DNA of 46,154 bases, taken from the IMG/VR virus record IMGVR_UViG_3300035703_004055, positions 1 to 46,154 of that record; one strand, 5' to 3'. The notes below the pieces were generated by a model that was not told the DNA's origin, did not search any database, and saw only the letters and a list, made by a program, of their open reading frames with translations. Positions 30,975 to 40,230 of this stretch are shown piece after piece; position 1 is the stretch's first letter, and each line of letters begins with the position of its first letter. The DNA is from a virus. Both the position numbers and the translations under genes were made by a program.

Positions 30975-31008
30975 ACCCGAACCCCGTAAGGTTCTCAAAT
31001 AATCGGGT
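30975..31008 (+). other. Hairpin abutting the next start codon
   Basis: ACCC (30975-30978) pairs with GGGT (31005-31008) and GAACC (30979-30983) with GGTTC (30990-30994). The last base of the outer stem directly precedes the ATG at 31009. It could limit translation or transcription past the tail tube gene. Confidence 0.45.
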
Positions 31009-31200
31009 ATGTTAAAATTTGAAGGAGTTGTCTTTAATGCAGAATGGGCTGCTACACAAACCCAAGATGCATTTGTAAAACATGAAAGCCACCACGGTCT
31101 TTCAAAAGACCAACTCAGAGAAGTACATCGGCTTTGCATTCAACAAGTAAAGCCACAACAAAAAGAAAAGCCAGTTCCAAAAACAGAAATTGGCGATTAA
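31009..31200 (+). CDS. Small tail-region protein of unknown function
   Basis: The 63-residue protein is short and polar (FEGVVFNAEWAATQTQDAFV; LSKDQLREVHRLCIQQV), with a Lys-rich end. It lies between the tail-tube-like gene and a hairpin. No homologous family is recognised. It may be a tail assembly accessory. Confidence 0.55.
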   Translation: MLKFEGVVFNAEWAATQTQDAFVKHESHHGLSKDQLREVHRLCIQQVKPQQKEKPVPKTEIGD

Positions 31201-31205
31201 ATAAC

Positions 31206-31237
31206 GGGAGACGACAGGTAAAACTGTCTCTCCCTTT
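31206..31237 (+). terminator. Hairpin with short T-tract, possible attenuator
   Basis: GGGAGA (31206-31211) pairs with TCTCCC (31229-31234), continued by GACAG (31213-31217) with CTGTC (31224-31228) and one bulged C. Only TTT follows, so it may be a weak terminator that reduces readthrough into later tail genes. Confidence 0.45.
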
Positions 31238-31248
31238 ATCATTTTAAC

Positions 31249-31695
31249 ATGACTATCCCATCGTTATACAATAAGGTAAAAGCATTAGATACAGACGCCA
31301 TCATTGAGCAATCGATTGTGGAAACCAAAGAAACCATTGCTGATCTAAATGCGGAACAGTTGTTTACCGGTAAGCGTAGTGATGGCTCTGAAATACTGCC
31401 ATCTTATAGCGATAGAACGATAGCCATTAAAGAACAGAAAGGCCAGCCAACAGACAGGGTAACATTGAGAGACACTGGTTCATTTTACCAAGGCATAAGA
31501 GTAGAGGTGGAAGGCGCTAGAATTGTTATCAATAGCACAGATGAAAAGAATGAATCCTTGAATAAAAAATACTCCACTGCAAAAGGTAACATATTTGGTT
31601 TATCTATTCCATTTAAAAGAGAGTACCTGAATGAAAAGCTTCGCCCCACTTTCAAAAACAAAATAAGCCAGGCAACCGGTTTAATCATGAAATGA
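31249..31695 (+). CDS. Tail or neck protein of unknown function
   Basis: The 148-residue protein has helical and beta parts: IEQSIVETKETIADLNAEQL, FTGKRSDGSEILPSYSDRTI and RVTLRDTGSFYQGIRVEVEG. The last is a pattern seen in phage morphogenesis proteins. It starts 11 bases after the hairpin. A minor tail role is suggested by position between tube and tape measure. Not otherwise recognised. Confidence 0.55.
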   Translation: MTIPSLYNKVKALDTDAIIEQSIVETKETIADLNAEQLFTGKRSDGSEILPSYSDRTIAIKEQKGQPTDRVTLRDTGSFYQGIRVEVEGARIVINSTDEKNESLNKKYSTAKGNIFGLSIPFKREYLNEKLRPTFKNKISQATGLIMK

Positions 31696-31696
31696 T

Positions 31697-31900
31697 ATGA
31701 GTTGTGAAGGATGTTTAACCAGCGGCAAAGGTCAAAACCAAGCCTTAGAAGCCGCAGTAAAATCAGCGAAAGATTATGCGATTCAGCATCAGCAAACAAT
31801 GGCCATTTATAAAGAAGGGCTCGGCTACAGCTTCATCGAAGCAGCTACCGCCATCACCAATGGATACCCCATCATTCAGTTTGTATCGCAACATTCATGA
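31697..31900 (+). CDS. Small tail-region protein
   Basis: The 67-residue protein has a CxxC-type start (SCEGCLTSG), a helix QNQALEAAVKSAKDYAIQHQ and a final hydrophobic stretch. It begins one base after the preceding stop. The end overlaps the next gene by 41 bases in another frame, an arrangement that could be an ordinary overlap or a frameshift pair before the tape measure. Confidence 0.55.
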   Translation: MSCEGCLTSGKGQNQALEAAVKSAKDYAIQHQQTMAIYKEGLGYSFIEAATAITNGYPIIQFVSQHS

Positions 31901-32501
31901 GTTGCCATTGCATGCATTTATCAGCTGTATGGTTGATGGTAATTTCAGGGCATTGATTAAAGAAGGAAATCCACCTGCATCTGCATTAATTACAACCTGG
32001 GCTAATATTCAGCAAGAATATGTTGATGCCATTGGCGATAATGAGCATCGCTTGTATGTAAAGCTGTATAGTCAAGTTGCCATACTAGGTGCCAATATTG
32101 AATGTATTGCCCTTATCATTAAAGCGCTACGCAGAGGGTATTATGAAGGTTTAGTCATTGAGTTGAATAAAATGCTTAAAACAAATTTCAAATTCGATTG
32201 GAATAATCAAGTCGAGTATCAAAAAAACCTTAATCGCTGCGAAAACAGGGCAAAGAGTTTAAAAATTGAATTGACACTCAAAGTAGCAAGCCTTGAAAAA
32301 TTGCAGGAAAAGCAGACCAAGAAAAGCTACAAACCTACACACGAATATTTTCAAAGCATTCTCATCACATTAAGTGATCATGCTAAGTTTCAAATACAGG
32401 ATAACATCAGTGTGTTTGCATTCTGCGAAAGAATGAAGCGGTATAACAAATCAACCGATAACCTTCAAAAAAACAAACCAAATGGCAGAGGAATTAATTG
32501 A
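31860..32501 (+). CDS. Tail-region protein, possible tail assembly chaperone
   Basis: The frame is open from 31776, but the ATG at 31860 gives a sensible 213-residue protein, mainly helical (PLHAFISCMVDGNFRALIKE; RLYVKLYSQVAILGANIECI; then charged helices to the end). Tail assembly chaperones are encoded just before the tape measure gene, and this is the only gene of the right size there. It overlaps the upstream gene by 41 bases and the tape measure by 20 bases. Function is assigned by position only. Confidence 0.55.
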   Translation: MDTPSFSLYRNIHELPLHAFISCMVDGNFRALIKEGNPPASALITTWANIQQEYVDAIGDNEHRLYVKLYSQVAILGANIECIALIIKALRRGYYEGLVIELNKMLKTNFKFDWNNQVEYQKNLNRCENRAKSLKIELTLKVASLEKLQEKQTKKSYKPTHEYFQSILITLSDHAKFQIQDNISVFAFCERMKRYNKSTDNLQKNKPNGRGIN

Positions 32502-35500
32502 CCAGTACATTGACCGGGGTTCCATAAAAGAAGATACAGATTTTCTCCTCAGTCAATTAAAAGCGGTCTACGATCAGTTTCAAAAAGTGAAAGCCATCAG
32601 GATAAATCTTGAGGGCTCTTCTTCGTTTAAGGAAGTTGCTGCAGGTGTAAAGAAATTGCGTGAAGAAGAAGCTGAATTATCAAAGATTCAGAAGCAAGTT
32701 GAACAGACTTATCAAAAAAGAATTGCATTAGAAACCGAACAGGCTAGAATACTGGCTGAAGAAAAAGAATTGCTACGTCAACGCAATGCAGAGATTAAAA
32801 ACAGCATCCGTGAGCAGAACGCTGCGGAAGGTTCTATCGAAAAGCTTCGTGCTACTGTTATTCGTTTGAATAAAGAGTACGACAATTTAAGCAAAGCGCA
32901 ACGAGAAGCCGGAGAGGGTAAGGCATTGCAACAAAGCATATTGGAAACTACTAATGAGTTGAAAAAACTGGAAGGTGAAACAGGCAGGTTTCAACGTAAC
33001 GTGGGCAACTATGCAGGTTCTTTTGGTACAGCATTCGATGTACTTAAAAACGAATTGCAAGCGGTACAACGTCAAATTACCGGCATGGCCGATACCGGTG
33101 GTACTGCCTTTCAAGAATTGGCAGATAGGGAAAAATTATTGGTTACCCTTACCGAGGGATTGAGCAAGGACTTTAAGAACAGTAGTCAGGAGTTAAAGAC
33201 ATTGACCAAAGCCGCAGAAGATTTGGCGGTGGCATTTGGGCAAGATGCAGAATTTGTACAGCAGTTTATTGCTGAAGTGGGTGAAGCCAAAGACACCATT
33301 GCCGATACTAGAGACAGTATTAAATTGGCAGCTAGTGATACCAGTGGATTTGATAAAGCCATTGGAGCAGCCACTGCATTGACCGGGGCTTTCTCTGTTG
33401 CAGAAGGAGCAGCTGCATTGTTTGGTAGTGAAAACGAAGCCTTGCAAGAAACCTTTGTAAAACTGCAAGCTGCATTAACTATCCTCAATGGGTTGCAGGC
33501 TATTCAAAATGAGTTGAAGAATAAGGATAGTATTTTGAGGAAGGCACTGAATTTCTTAATAGCCAAAGAAACGCAGTTAACCCAAGCCCAAACCGTTGCT
33601 TCCCGAGCACAGGCAGGTGCTACAGAAGGTGCAACCAAAGCCACTAGGGGTTTATCAACTGCTTTGAAAGGAATTGGTATTGGTATTTTATTGTCCTTGA
33701 TTCCAATACTTGTACAGGCGGCCGAGTTGTTTAGTAGTATTGGGGATGAACAGAAAAATAATTTGGACACTGCAACGAAACAAGCAGACGAAAAAGAGAG
33801 AGAACTTAATAATTTAAAAAACAGTGAGAATATTTTAAAGCTGCAAGGAAAAACAGAAGAGCAAATATTGAAATTAAAAATTGCAGGTGTTGAAACGCTA
33901 AAGCAATCTAAAAAATTGGTATTAGAAACTCTTCAAAAAAATTTAGAGGGTCAAATATTAGCAGAAAAAAAGAATAAAGAATTGGTTGCTGGCTTTATTA
34001 AGTTTCTTACGCTACCAACACAGTTTTTGGAAAAAACCATCAATGCCATAGCTGATGTGTTGGGTATTGGTAAAAGACTCGTTTTAGCTCAAAACCTGTC
34101 AGACGATCTTGCAAAGTTATTTTTCGATGAGAAAAAAACCGAAGAAGAAGCAAAGAAGAATATTGATGCAGTAAAAGATGAAATTTTGGCTTTGGAAAAT
34201 GAGGCTTCCGGTTATCAATTAAGCATAGAAAATATTTATAAGCAGGGTGCAGAAAAAAGAGCAGCTGCTGCCAGCAAAGACAACAAAGCCCAGTTTGAAA
34301 TCTTCAAAGCCCAACAAGAAGACCGCTTAAAAGTATTGAAGGAAATCATTGACAATGAAAATGCCGATTACGATACCAGGTTAAAAGCATTGGCAATATT
34401 CACCAACACTTCTGAACAGTTAATTGCTGCAGAGCAAAAGTTCTTATTGACCAATACAGAACTTACACAAAAAGAAAGGGAGAAAATTGAAGTTGATGCC
34501 AACATAAAACGCAACAACTTAGCCAGAGATTTTGCCAAAACCAAAGAACAAATTTTACAGGATGAGTTTGACCGGGAACTGGCGATTAGAGAAAAACAAA
34601 CTGCTGCATTAGATGCGGCTAGGGATAGCTTTCAGCAAAAATTAGTAAGAGAAGCCCAGAATGCAGCAGGAGAAGAATTCAAAGCCAATCAAGATAGCTA
34701 CGATAAACAGCTTAGTGCACTCGAAAATTCACTCGTTAATAAAACAATTACCCTAGAGGATTACTACAAGCAAAAGGAAGCACTTGATGAAGAGTTCGCA
34801 GAAAAGGAATTGCAACTGCAAATTGATAATGCTAGAAGAATAATCGAAATATTAAAGACAGCCGGTTTTGAAACCGCTGAATTTGAAAAACAATTGTCGG
34901 CACTTATCATCAAAGAAGGTGAGATAAGAAGGGCAAAAAATGAGGAAAACGCAGCCTTAGACTTGGAGCAACAAAAGAAGCTTAAGGATGCTAAGATGCA
35001 ATTGAGTCAGGAGGTTTTTAACTTGACACAATCACTTGTTGATTCCGCTTTTGTTAATCAAAAAAACAGAATACAAGAGGAGATTGACCTGATTGAAAAA
35101 AGAAAAGCTACTGAAATCGAGGCCATCAATGCATCAGCTTTATCTGCAGAGGAAAAAGCAGCACGTATAACCATTGCTGAAAAGAAAGCCCAAACTCAGA
35201 AAGAGGAATTGGACAGAAGAAATAGGGAAATTTCATTGCGTCAAGCAAGGTTTGCAAGGGCTTTTCAAATTGCACAGATCTTAGGTAATACTGCTTTGGC
35301 CGTTGTGGGTGCATTAGCTCCACCTCCAGTTGGCTTAGGACCAGTTTTGGGTATTGGACTATCAAAAATTATTGGTGCTATAGGATTGACCCAAATAGCT
35401 GCCATTCTAGCGAATCCTATCCCCAAATTTCGCCACGGTACAAAAGATGCACCGGGTGGTTATGCTATTGTGGGTGATGGTGGCCAACAAGAGGTAGTTA

Positions 35501-35826
35501 AAACACCGGATGGCAACACTTTTCTAACCCCTGCTACCGATACCCTAGTAAATCTACCGCAACACTCCATCGTTTATCCATCACTCGATGAATACCGTGA
35601 AGCAGCTTTTGCAAATGCCTTTAAGCCTGTACCTCCTTTAGATAAATCATTACTCGATCATCAAGCCTACATGATTAACGGCTTAATGAAAGAAACCAAA
35701 GCAACCAGACAGGCAATAGAAAACATGCCGGGTATCACCATCAATAATACTTGGAGTGGCATGAAAGCCATGAAGAAACGCATGGATGGTTGGGATGAAT
35801 ACATTAACAATTACGTCAACACCTAA
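32482..35826 (+). CDS. Tape measure protein
   Basis: The 1114-residue protein has a long N-terminal coiled coil (about 1-170), a hydrophobic segment LKGIGIGILLSLIPILVQAA near 395-415 and more helical charge-rich repeats. A second hydrophobic region lies near 935-985 (FARAFQIAQILGNTALAVVG), followed by the typical ending FRHGTKDAPGGYAIVGDGG ... TPATDTLVNLPQHSIVYP. Siphoviral tail length scales at about 0.15 nm per residue, so the tail would be about 160 nm long. No peptidase or lysozyme domain is recognised in it. Confidence 0.92.
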   Translation: MAEELIDQYIDRGSIKEDTDFLLSQLKAVYDQFQKVKAIRINLEGSSSFKEVAAGVKKLREEEAELSKIQKQVEQTYQKRIALETEQARILAEEKELLRQRNAEIKNSIREQNAAEGSIEKLRATVIRLNKEYDNLSKAQREAGEGKALQQSILETTNELKKLEGETGRFQRNVGNYAGSFGTAFDVLKNELQAVQRQITGMADTGGTAFQELADREKLLVTLTEGLSKDFKNSSQELKTLTKAAEDLAVAFGQDAEFVQQFIAEVGEAKDTIADTRDSIKLAASDTSGFDKAIGAATALTGAFSVAEGAAALFGSENEALQETFVKLQAALTILNGLQAIQNELKNKDSILRKALNFLIAKETQLTQAQTVASRAQAGATEGATKATRGLSTALKGIGIGILLSLIPILVQAAELFSSIGDEQKNNLDTATKQADEKERELNNLKNSENILKLQGKTEEQILKLKIAGVETLKQSKKLVLETLQKNLEGQILAEKKNKELVAGFIKFLTLPTQFLEKTINAIADVLGIGKRLVLAQNLSDDLAKLFFDEKKTEEEAKKNIDAVKDEILALENEASGYQLSIENIYKQGAEKRAAAASKDNKAQFEIFKAQQEDRLKVLKEIIDNENADYDTRLKALAIFTNTSEQLIAAEQKFLLTNTELTQKEREKIEVDANIKRNNLARDFAKTKEQILQDEFDRELAIREKQTAALDAARDSFQQKLVREAQNAAGEEFKANQDSYDKQLSALENSLVNKTITLEDYYKQKEALDEEFAEKELQLQIDNARRIIEILKTAGFETAEFEKQLSALIIKEGEIRRAKNEENAALDLEQQKKLKDAKMQLSQEVFNLTQSLVDSAFVNQKNRIQEEIDLIEKRKATEIEAINASALSAEEKAARITIAEKKAQTQKEELDRRNREISLRQARFARAFQIAQILGNTALAVVGALAPPPVGLGPVLGIGLSKIIGAIGLTQIAAILANPIPKFRHGTKDAPGGYAIVGDGGQQEVVKTPDGNTFLTPATDTLVNLPQHSIVYPSLDEYREAAFANAFKPVPPLDKSLLDHQAYMINGLMKETKATRQAIENMPGITINNTWSGMKAMKKRMDGWDEYINNYVNT

Positions 35827-35828
35827 GC

Positions 35829-37868
35829 ATGAATAAGCGAAAATTTTTATACTTTCTAACAGATGCCGCAGGTCTTTCTTACTACGTTGATAACGGAGTG
35901 GTTAAGACAAGCGGCTCTCCTGTTCCATTAGCAAACAACCCCGATGGATGGAATGAGAAAGCCATCAACTTCAATCGAAACACCACTTACTATGGTGTTT
36001 TTCGCAGTTTTACCATACCACTAAGATTTGTAAAAGATGCGGCTTTAATTCTACGTACCCGTTTGTACAATAACGGTGGAGAAGATATTGTAAACCTAAT
36101 CATACTTCGTTTAAATCCACTTACCGGCAAGCATGATGCCTTTTATAAAGGAGAGATTGATTTCAATAAATACAACGACGGCCGAGATTTTTTTGAAGTG
36201 AATGTGTTGGAAGGTGGGTTCCCGAAATATCTAAAGGCTTACGAAAGCACAACCTTTGAAAAAGACCTGTCTGACAGTACCATCAACATCAGAATGGATG
36301 GTATTGACTTATACAAGAAAGTGTTGTATGGTATTTATGCCGGCACTGTCATTGCATCGCAAGAATACAATACTGTAGGCTGTGTTTTTGCACGGTCCGA
36401 GGGTACCAGCTTTGGTATTATAGAGGGCAGCAGCCCGTTAAGCAATGCCGATACCCCATTCGACAGTGCAACAGACGAAGACAGGTTTTTATTAAAATCT
36501 ATCACAGAAACAATTACCATCACTGCAACTGGTAGTGTAAAATTTGATGTTACCGGCGCTGCTCAAAATGTGAGAATATATTTTGTTAAAAGCGATGGCA
36601 ACGAAATAGATATTGTACCATGGGCATCAAAAGCAGTTGGTACTTATACCGTAACCATCAATTTAACTTTTGCTTTAAATGCAGATGAAAGACTTTTTTT
36701 AATTGTAAGAAAAACACCTGACTTTATCGGCAACAGAACAGTAGTGTTTTACGATACTGATCTAACCATCAGCTTCAAAACCCATTACAAAACCACTACC
36801 ATCAAAGCTATCAAGCCAATAGATTGGGGTACGCATTTACTGCAACAAATGGCAGGGGCAAGCACTACACTTACAAGTGCACCATTGAGCACTACAACCA
36901 TCTTATTAACCAGTGGCGATGCCATCAGAGGTATTGCCGATGCCAAAATAAAAGGCAACTTTAAAGACTTCTTTACCAGCTTTAACCGCAATCTCAACAT
37001 TGGCTTAGATTATAGCAGCGATACTGCAGTTAATATTAAAGCCAAGGCAGATTACTACAACAACACCGTAGTCTACAACCTGGGCGAAGTAAACGATGCC
37101 AAATTCAAGTTTGCAGAAGATTTGCTTTTTAGCAAATTCAAAATAGGCTACCCCAATCAAGACTACGACGATGTAAACGGTAGAGAGGAGTTCAATACTA
37201 CCCATGAGTATAAATCTCCCATTAGCCGCAACACTAAAGATTTTGATTTATCGGCGCCATACCGTGCCGATATGTATGGCATAGAGTTTACCAGAATCAA
37301 TCTCGAAGGCAAAACAACTACAGACAGCAGTAGTGATAACGACATCTTCATGATTGATGCGGAGTATGTAGAAACCATCGATGGACAAGACTACTACCGT
37401 TTACGCAGACCTACCTACAGCAGTATTACCGGCTTGCTAGATACGGCAACGGCTTTCAATATAGAACTATCACCCAAGCGTTGCTTACTAAATCATGGAG
37501 CTTGGTTAAGAGGTTGCATGTGGCCTTACGATGGTAGAAAGCTAACCTTTCAAACCAGTGATAAAAACCCGAACTTAAAAACAGTACAATCGGGAGTAAC
37601 TATTCAGGAAAATGCAGATATAACTATTGGCGATTTGGCTACGCCTTTATTCGTTCCCATTGTGGCAAGTTTTGAAGCAATCGTTCCTGAAGCTTTATTG
37701 AGTTTGATGGCTACCAATGCTCACGGTTTGTTCACCTTCAGCTACTTAGGTAAAACCTATAAAGGTTGGGTGTTGAAAGCAAGCCAAAAACCGAGCGACG
37801 ACGAAGCACAAGAATGGGATATTCTATTATCATACGATAACAATATAAACGATTTAATCCATGGCTAA
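35829..37868 (+). CDS. Distal tail / baseplate protein
   Basis: The 679-residue protein follows the tape measure, the normal place of the distal-tail and tail-associated proteins. It is almost entirely beta-rich with sandwich-like modules (FRSFTIPLRFVKDAALILRT; YKGEIDFNKYNDGRDFFEVN; GSVKFDVTGAAQNVRIYFV). Its final part contains AKFKFAEDLLFSKFKIGYPN and a last domain near SFEAIVPEALLSLMATN. No peptidase motif is seen. It overlaps the next gene by 8 bases. Specific subunit identity (Dit or Tal) is not certain. Confidence 0.65.
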   Translation: MNKRKFLYFLTDAAGLSYYVDNGVVKTSGSPVPLANNPDGWNEKAINFNRNTTYYGVFRSFTIPLRFVKDAALILRTRLYNNGGEDIVNLIILRLNPLTGKHDAFYKGEIDFNKYNDGRDFFEVNVLEGGFPKYLKAYESTTFEKDLSDSTINIRMDGIDLYKKVLYGIYAGTVIASQEYNTVGCVFARSEGTSFGIIEGSSPLSNADTPFDSATDEDRFLLKSITETITITATGSVKFDVTGAAQNVRIYFVKSDGNEIDIVPWASKAVGTYTVTINLTFALNADERLFLIVRKTPDFIGNRTVVFYDTDLTISFKTHYKTTTIKAIKPIDWGTHLLQQMAGASTTLTSAPLSTTTILLTSGDAIRGIADAKIKGNFKDFFTSFNRNLNIGLDYSSDTAVNIKAKADYYNNTVVYNLGEVNDAKFKFAEDLLFSKFKIGYPNQDYDDVNGREEFNTTHEYKSPISRNTKDFDLSAPYRADMYGIEFTRINLEGKTTTDSSSDNDIFMIDAEYVETIDGQDYYRLRRPTYSSITGLLDTATAFNIELSPKRCLLNHGAWLRGCMWPYDGRKLTFQTSDKNPNLKTVQSGVTIQENADITIGDLATPLFVPIVASFEAIVPEALLSLMATNAHGLFTFSYLGKTYKGWVLKASQKPSDDEAQEWDILLSYDNNINDLIHG

Positions 37869-38799
37869 TACAATCTATTTACTAGACATTTCACCGGTAA
37901 AGCTGTTCAAAGAAAACTATAGCATCGATGCTAAATATCATACCAAGCATTTTAACAATGCTGCTTATTATGATCAGATAAAGCCTTACGAAATTGCCAA
38001 GTACTACAAGCAAAAGTTTCAAACCAACGACAGCTTGTATTTTCAATTGGTAGCCAATTTTGGTCCGGTAGAAGTATTGTTGGTAGACTGCGATGGTGCA
38101 ACCATTGTTTCAGGAACCGACACCGCAATTAGTACAGGCTTTTATACTGCACCTTTCTATGCTTATGGCTGCAATATTGATTTATCTGCAGTTGCTGCAG
38201 GTACGTATTTCGTAAAAGTAAAAATAGGCAGTGGTGGTTCTTTAACCACACTTATTAGTGAGCCATTGCAAGTTGCCGAAGATCATCCCGGCACCATTTT
38301 ATATGAGTACACCAATAGCAAAAATGAGTTCGGAGCCATCTTTCAAAATGGCGAAACATTTTCTTTCCGTTGCGAAGGATACATTCAAGATTTCACACCC
38401 GGATCGAATGATGTAGTCTATGAAGATGAGCCTGCTAATTTAACCCGTTTATCAGCCGTCCCTTACAGAGCATTCAAGCTTGCTATTGGTAATGAAGAAG
38501 GTGTGCCGGATTGGGTAGCAGATCGAGTAAACAGAATCTTCGCTTGTGATGATGTGTTGATAGATGGCAAAGCTTTCACTAGGCCTCAAGGCAGTAAGAT
38601 GGAAAAAAAGTCAGAGGAAGGATATCCAATGTCAGGATGGTTGGTAGAGCTGCGTGAAAGCAAAGCAAGAAATGGAGCCACCATTGAAAACGACATCGCT
38701 TTAGAAGATGATGTTGTAGTAGTATATATAGCAGATACCAGCTTGTTTGGTTTAACAGGTGGTACAGGTACAGATGCAATCATTTTAAAAGTAGAATAA
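37861..38799 (+). CDS. Baseplate or tail-tip protein
   Basis: The 312-residue beta-rich protein (NTIYLLDISPVKLFKENYSI; YFVKVKIGSGGSLTTLISEP) is encoded between the distal tail protein and the collar fibre. It has no signal peptide or enzyme motif. It overlaps the upstream gene by 8 bases and ends one base before the next start. It is most likely part of the baseplate that carries the fibre and spike. Confidence 0.6.
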   Translation: MANTIYLLDISPVKLFKENYSIDAKYHTKHFNNAAYYDQIKPYEIAKYYKQKFQTNDSLYFQLVANFGPVEVLLVDCDGATIVSGTDTAISTGFYTAPFYAYGCNIDLSAVAAGTYFVKVKIGSGGSLTTLISEPLQVAEDHPGTILYEYTNSKNEFGAIFQNGETFSFRCEGYIQDFTPGSNDVVYEDEPANLTRLSAVPYRAFKLAIGNEEGVPDWVADRVNRIFACDDVLIDGKAFTRPQGSKMEKKSEEGYPMSGWLVELRESKARNGATIENDIALEDDVVVVYIADTSLFGLTGGTGTDAIILKVE

Positions 38800-38800
38800 T

Positions 38801-40177
38801 ATGGACTTAACATTTTCAATTGCTGCCAACAGCAATCCAAACGACTTTCGGGCAATAGTTTATGAAGCCAATGCCCCAAGCACACCAGTACAAACTATTG
38901 ATGTGTTGTTGCCTCATAGTAGTAGCCAACAAATTGTATTTACCGGCTTAAACCAGGTAGCACATTATTTCAGGCTATATGAGTTAGTGAGCGGTGTATT
39001 AGGAACTCAATTAAGTGAATACTTTGTTGAGCCTACCACTTCAACTGTATCAACACTAGCCGACTTAGAATTGACTGTTGGTCTCAATGTTGGTGATGAC
39101 ATTACACCAGACCAAGATCAGTTTGACGGAACAGCAGCCTTTCCGGATTATTCCGGTATGGTTGCCAAGGTCAATTACAGAGTAGTACAACGTGGTGTTG
39201 GTCCGCTAAAAGATGATGAATACGAAGATACTACCGGCGGTGGTGTAACATTTGGTTTTCAGTTAACCAATGGCCAACAGTTTCAAGATGGCGATACCTT
39301 CTTTATTCAAATGATTCCTTCCATCACCGTTAACCCTGCCGACTATCAGAATAGTGCAACCGGTACCATTCAAGATATTGTTGAAATTACCAGCAACACA
39401 ACTTTGAGTTCAACACATTTGAGCAAGCTGATAGACATCAATGGCAGTACCAATAAAATCACCATCACTTTAGATTTAATTGCCAACTGGCCAAACATGC
39501 GACCCATTGCATTCAAGACAGACAGAGGCAGTCAGATCAATGCAGTAATCAAAGCCCAAACAAGTGAGTTGATTTATTTTGATGGTGCCGAAGTGAATGA
39601 AATTGTGATGGGTAAAAGTGAGCATTTGAGATTGGTTAAAAAAGGTACTCGAATACATGTAGAGTCTTACGATACCGGCCATGATGTAGTGGGTTGTGTG
39701 GAGTATGCTTATAAGTTGAAAAAGAACACTGTAGTGGCTGATGGTACTGTGTTGAATAGAGATGAATATCCAAGGTTGTGGGCATTTGTAAACACACTTA
39801 CATTAGGCAATGGCGTTGTGAGCGATACAGATTGGAGTACCGATAGCACTACCAATAGAAGCAAGTTTTCTTTAGGCGATGGTAGCACTACTTTTCGTTT
39901 GCCCGATTTAAGAGGCTTGTTTGTTAGAGGCCTTGATGGTGGTAGAGGATTAGATGCGGACCGGGTAAGTGGCAGCTTGCAGAATGTGGCAGGTAGTTAT
40001 CAGGCAGATGAATACAAATCGCATGATCATGATTACCCCATTGCATCCGGTACAGGTACTGCGGGATCGAATGTTTATGGCAGAGGTGGATCTTCCGGAA
40101 CCGGTAACACCAATAATGCAGGTGGTACAGAAACGAGGGGAAAGAATGCAGGTCTTTTGCCGTTGATCAGAATATAA
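38801..40177 (+). CDS. Tail fibre with collar-type tip
   Basis: The 458-residue protein is beta-rich in its N-terminal part. Residues 300-458 carry the phage tail collar pattern: SLGDGSTTFRLPDLRGLFVR, GGRGLDADRVSG, HDHD, and GGTETRGKNAGLLPLIRI at the very end, which is the usual finish of collar-domain fibres. This protein is likely receptor-binding or the fibre adaptor. It has a Gly/Thr/Ser-rich loop (about 420-440) before the end. The gene has no signal peptide, unlike the next one. It is followed by 53 A/T-rich bases. Confidence 0.8.
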   Translation: MDLTFSIAANSNPNDFRAIVYEANAPSTPVQTIDVLLPHSSSQQIVFTGLNQVAHYFRLYELVSGVLGTQLSEYFVEPTTSTVSTLADLELTVGLNVGDDITPDQDQFDGTAAFPDYSGMVAKVNYRVVQRGVGPLKDDEYEDTTGGGVTFGFQLTNGQQFQDGDTFFIQMIPSITVNPADYQNSATGTIQDIVEITSNTTLSSTHLSKLIDINGSTNKITITLDLIANWPNMRPIAFKTDRGSQINAVIKAQTSELIYFDGAEVNEIVMGKSEHLRLVKKGTRIHVESYDTGHDVVGCVEYAYKLKKNTVVADGTVLNRDEYPRLWAFVNTLTLGNGVVSDTDWSTDSTTNRSKFSLGDGSTTFRLPDLRGLFVRGLDGGRGLDADRVSGSLQNVAGSYQADEYKSHDHDYPIASGTGTAGSNVYGRGGSSGTGNTNNAGGTETRGKNAGLLPLIRI

Positions 40178-40230
40178 CGATTTGTAATTTTTGTTTACGA
40201 AATATTATTTTTAACCTATAATTTTAATCT

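Noticed and set aside
31776-31859. Upstream ATG of the tail gene ending at 32501
   Set aside because: Residues before 31860 are Pro/Ser-rich, unlike the rest, and come from the other frame of the 31697 gene.
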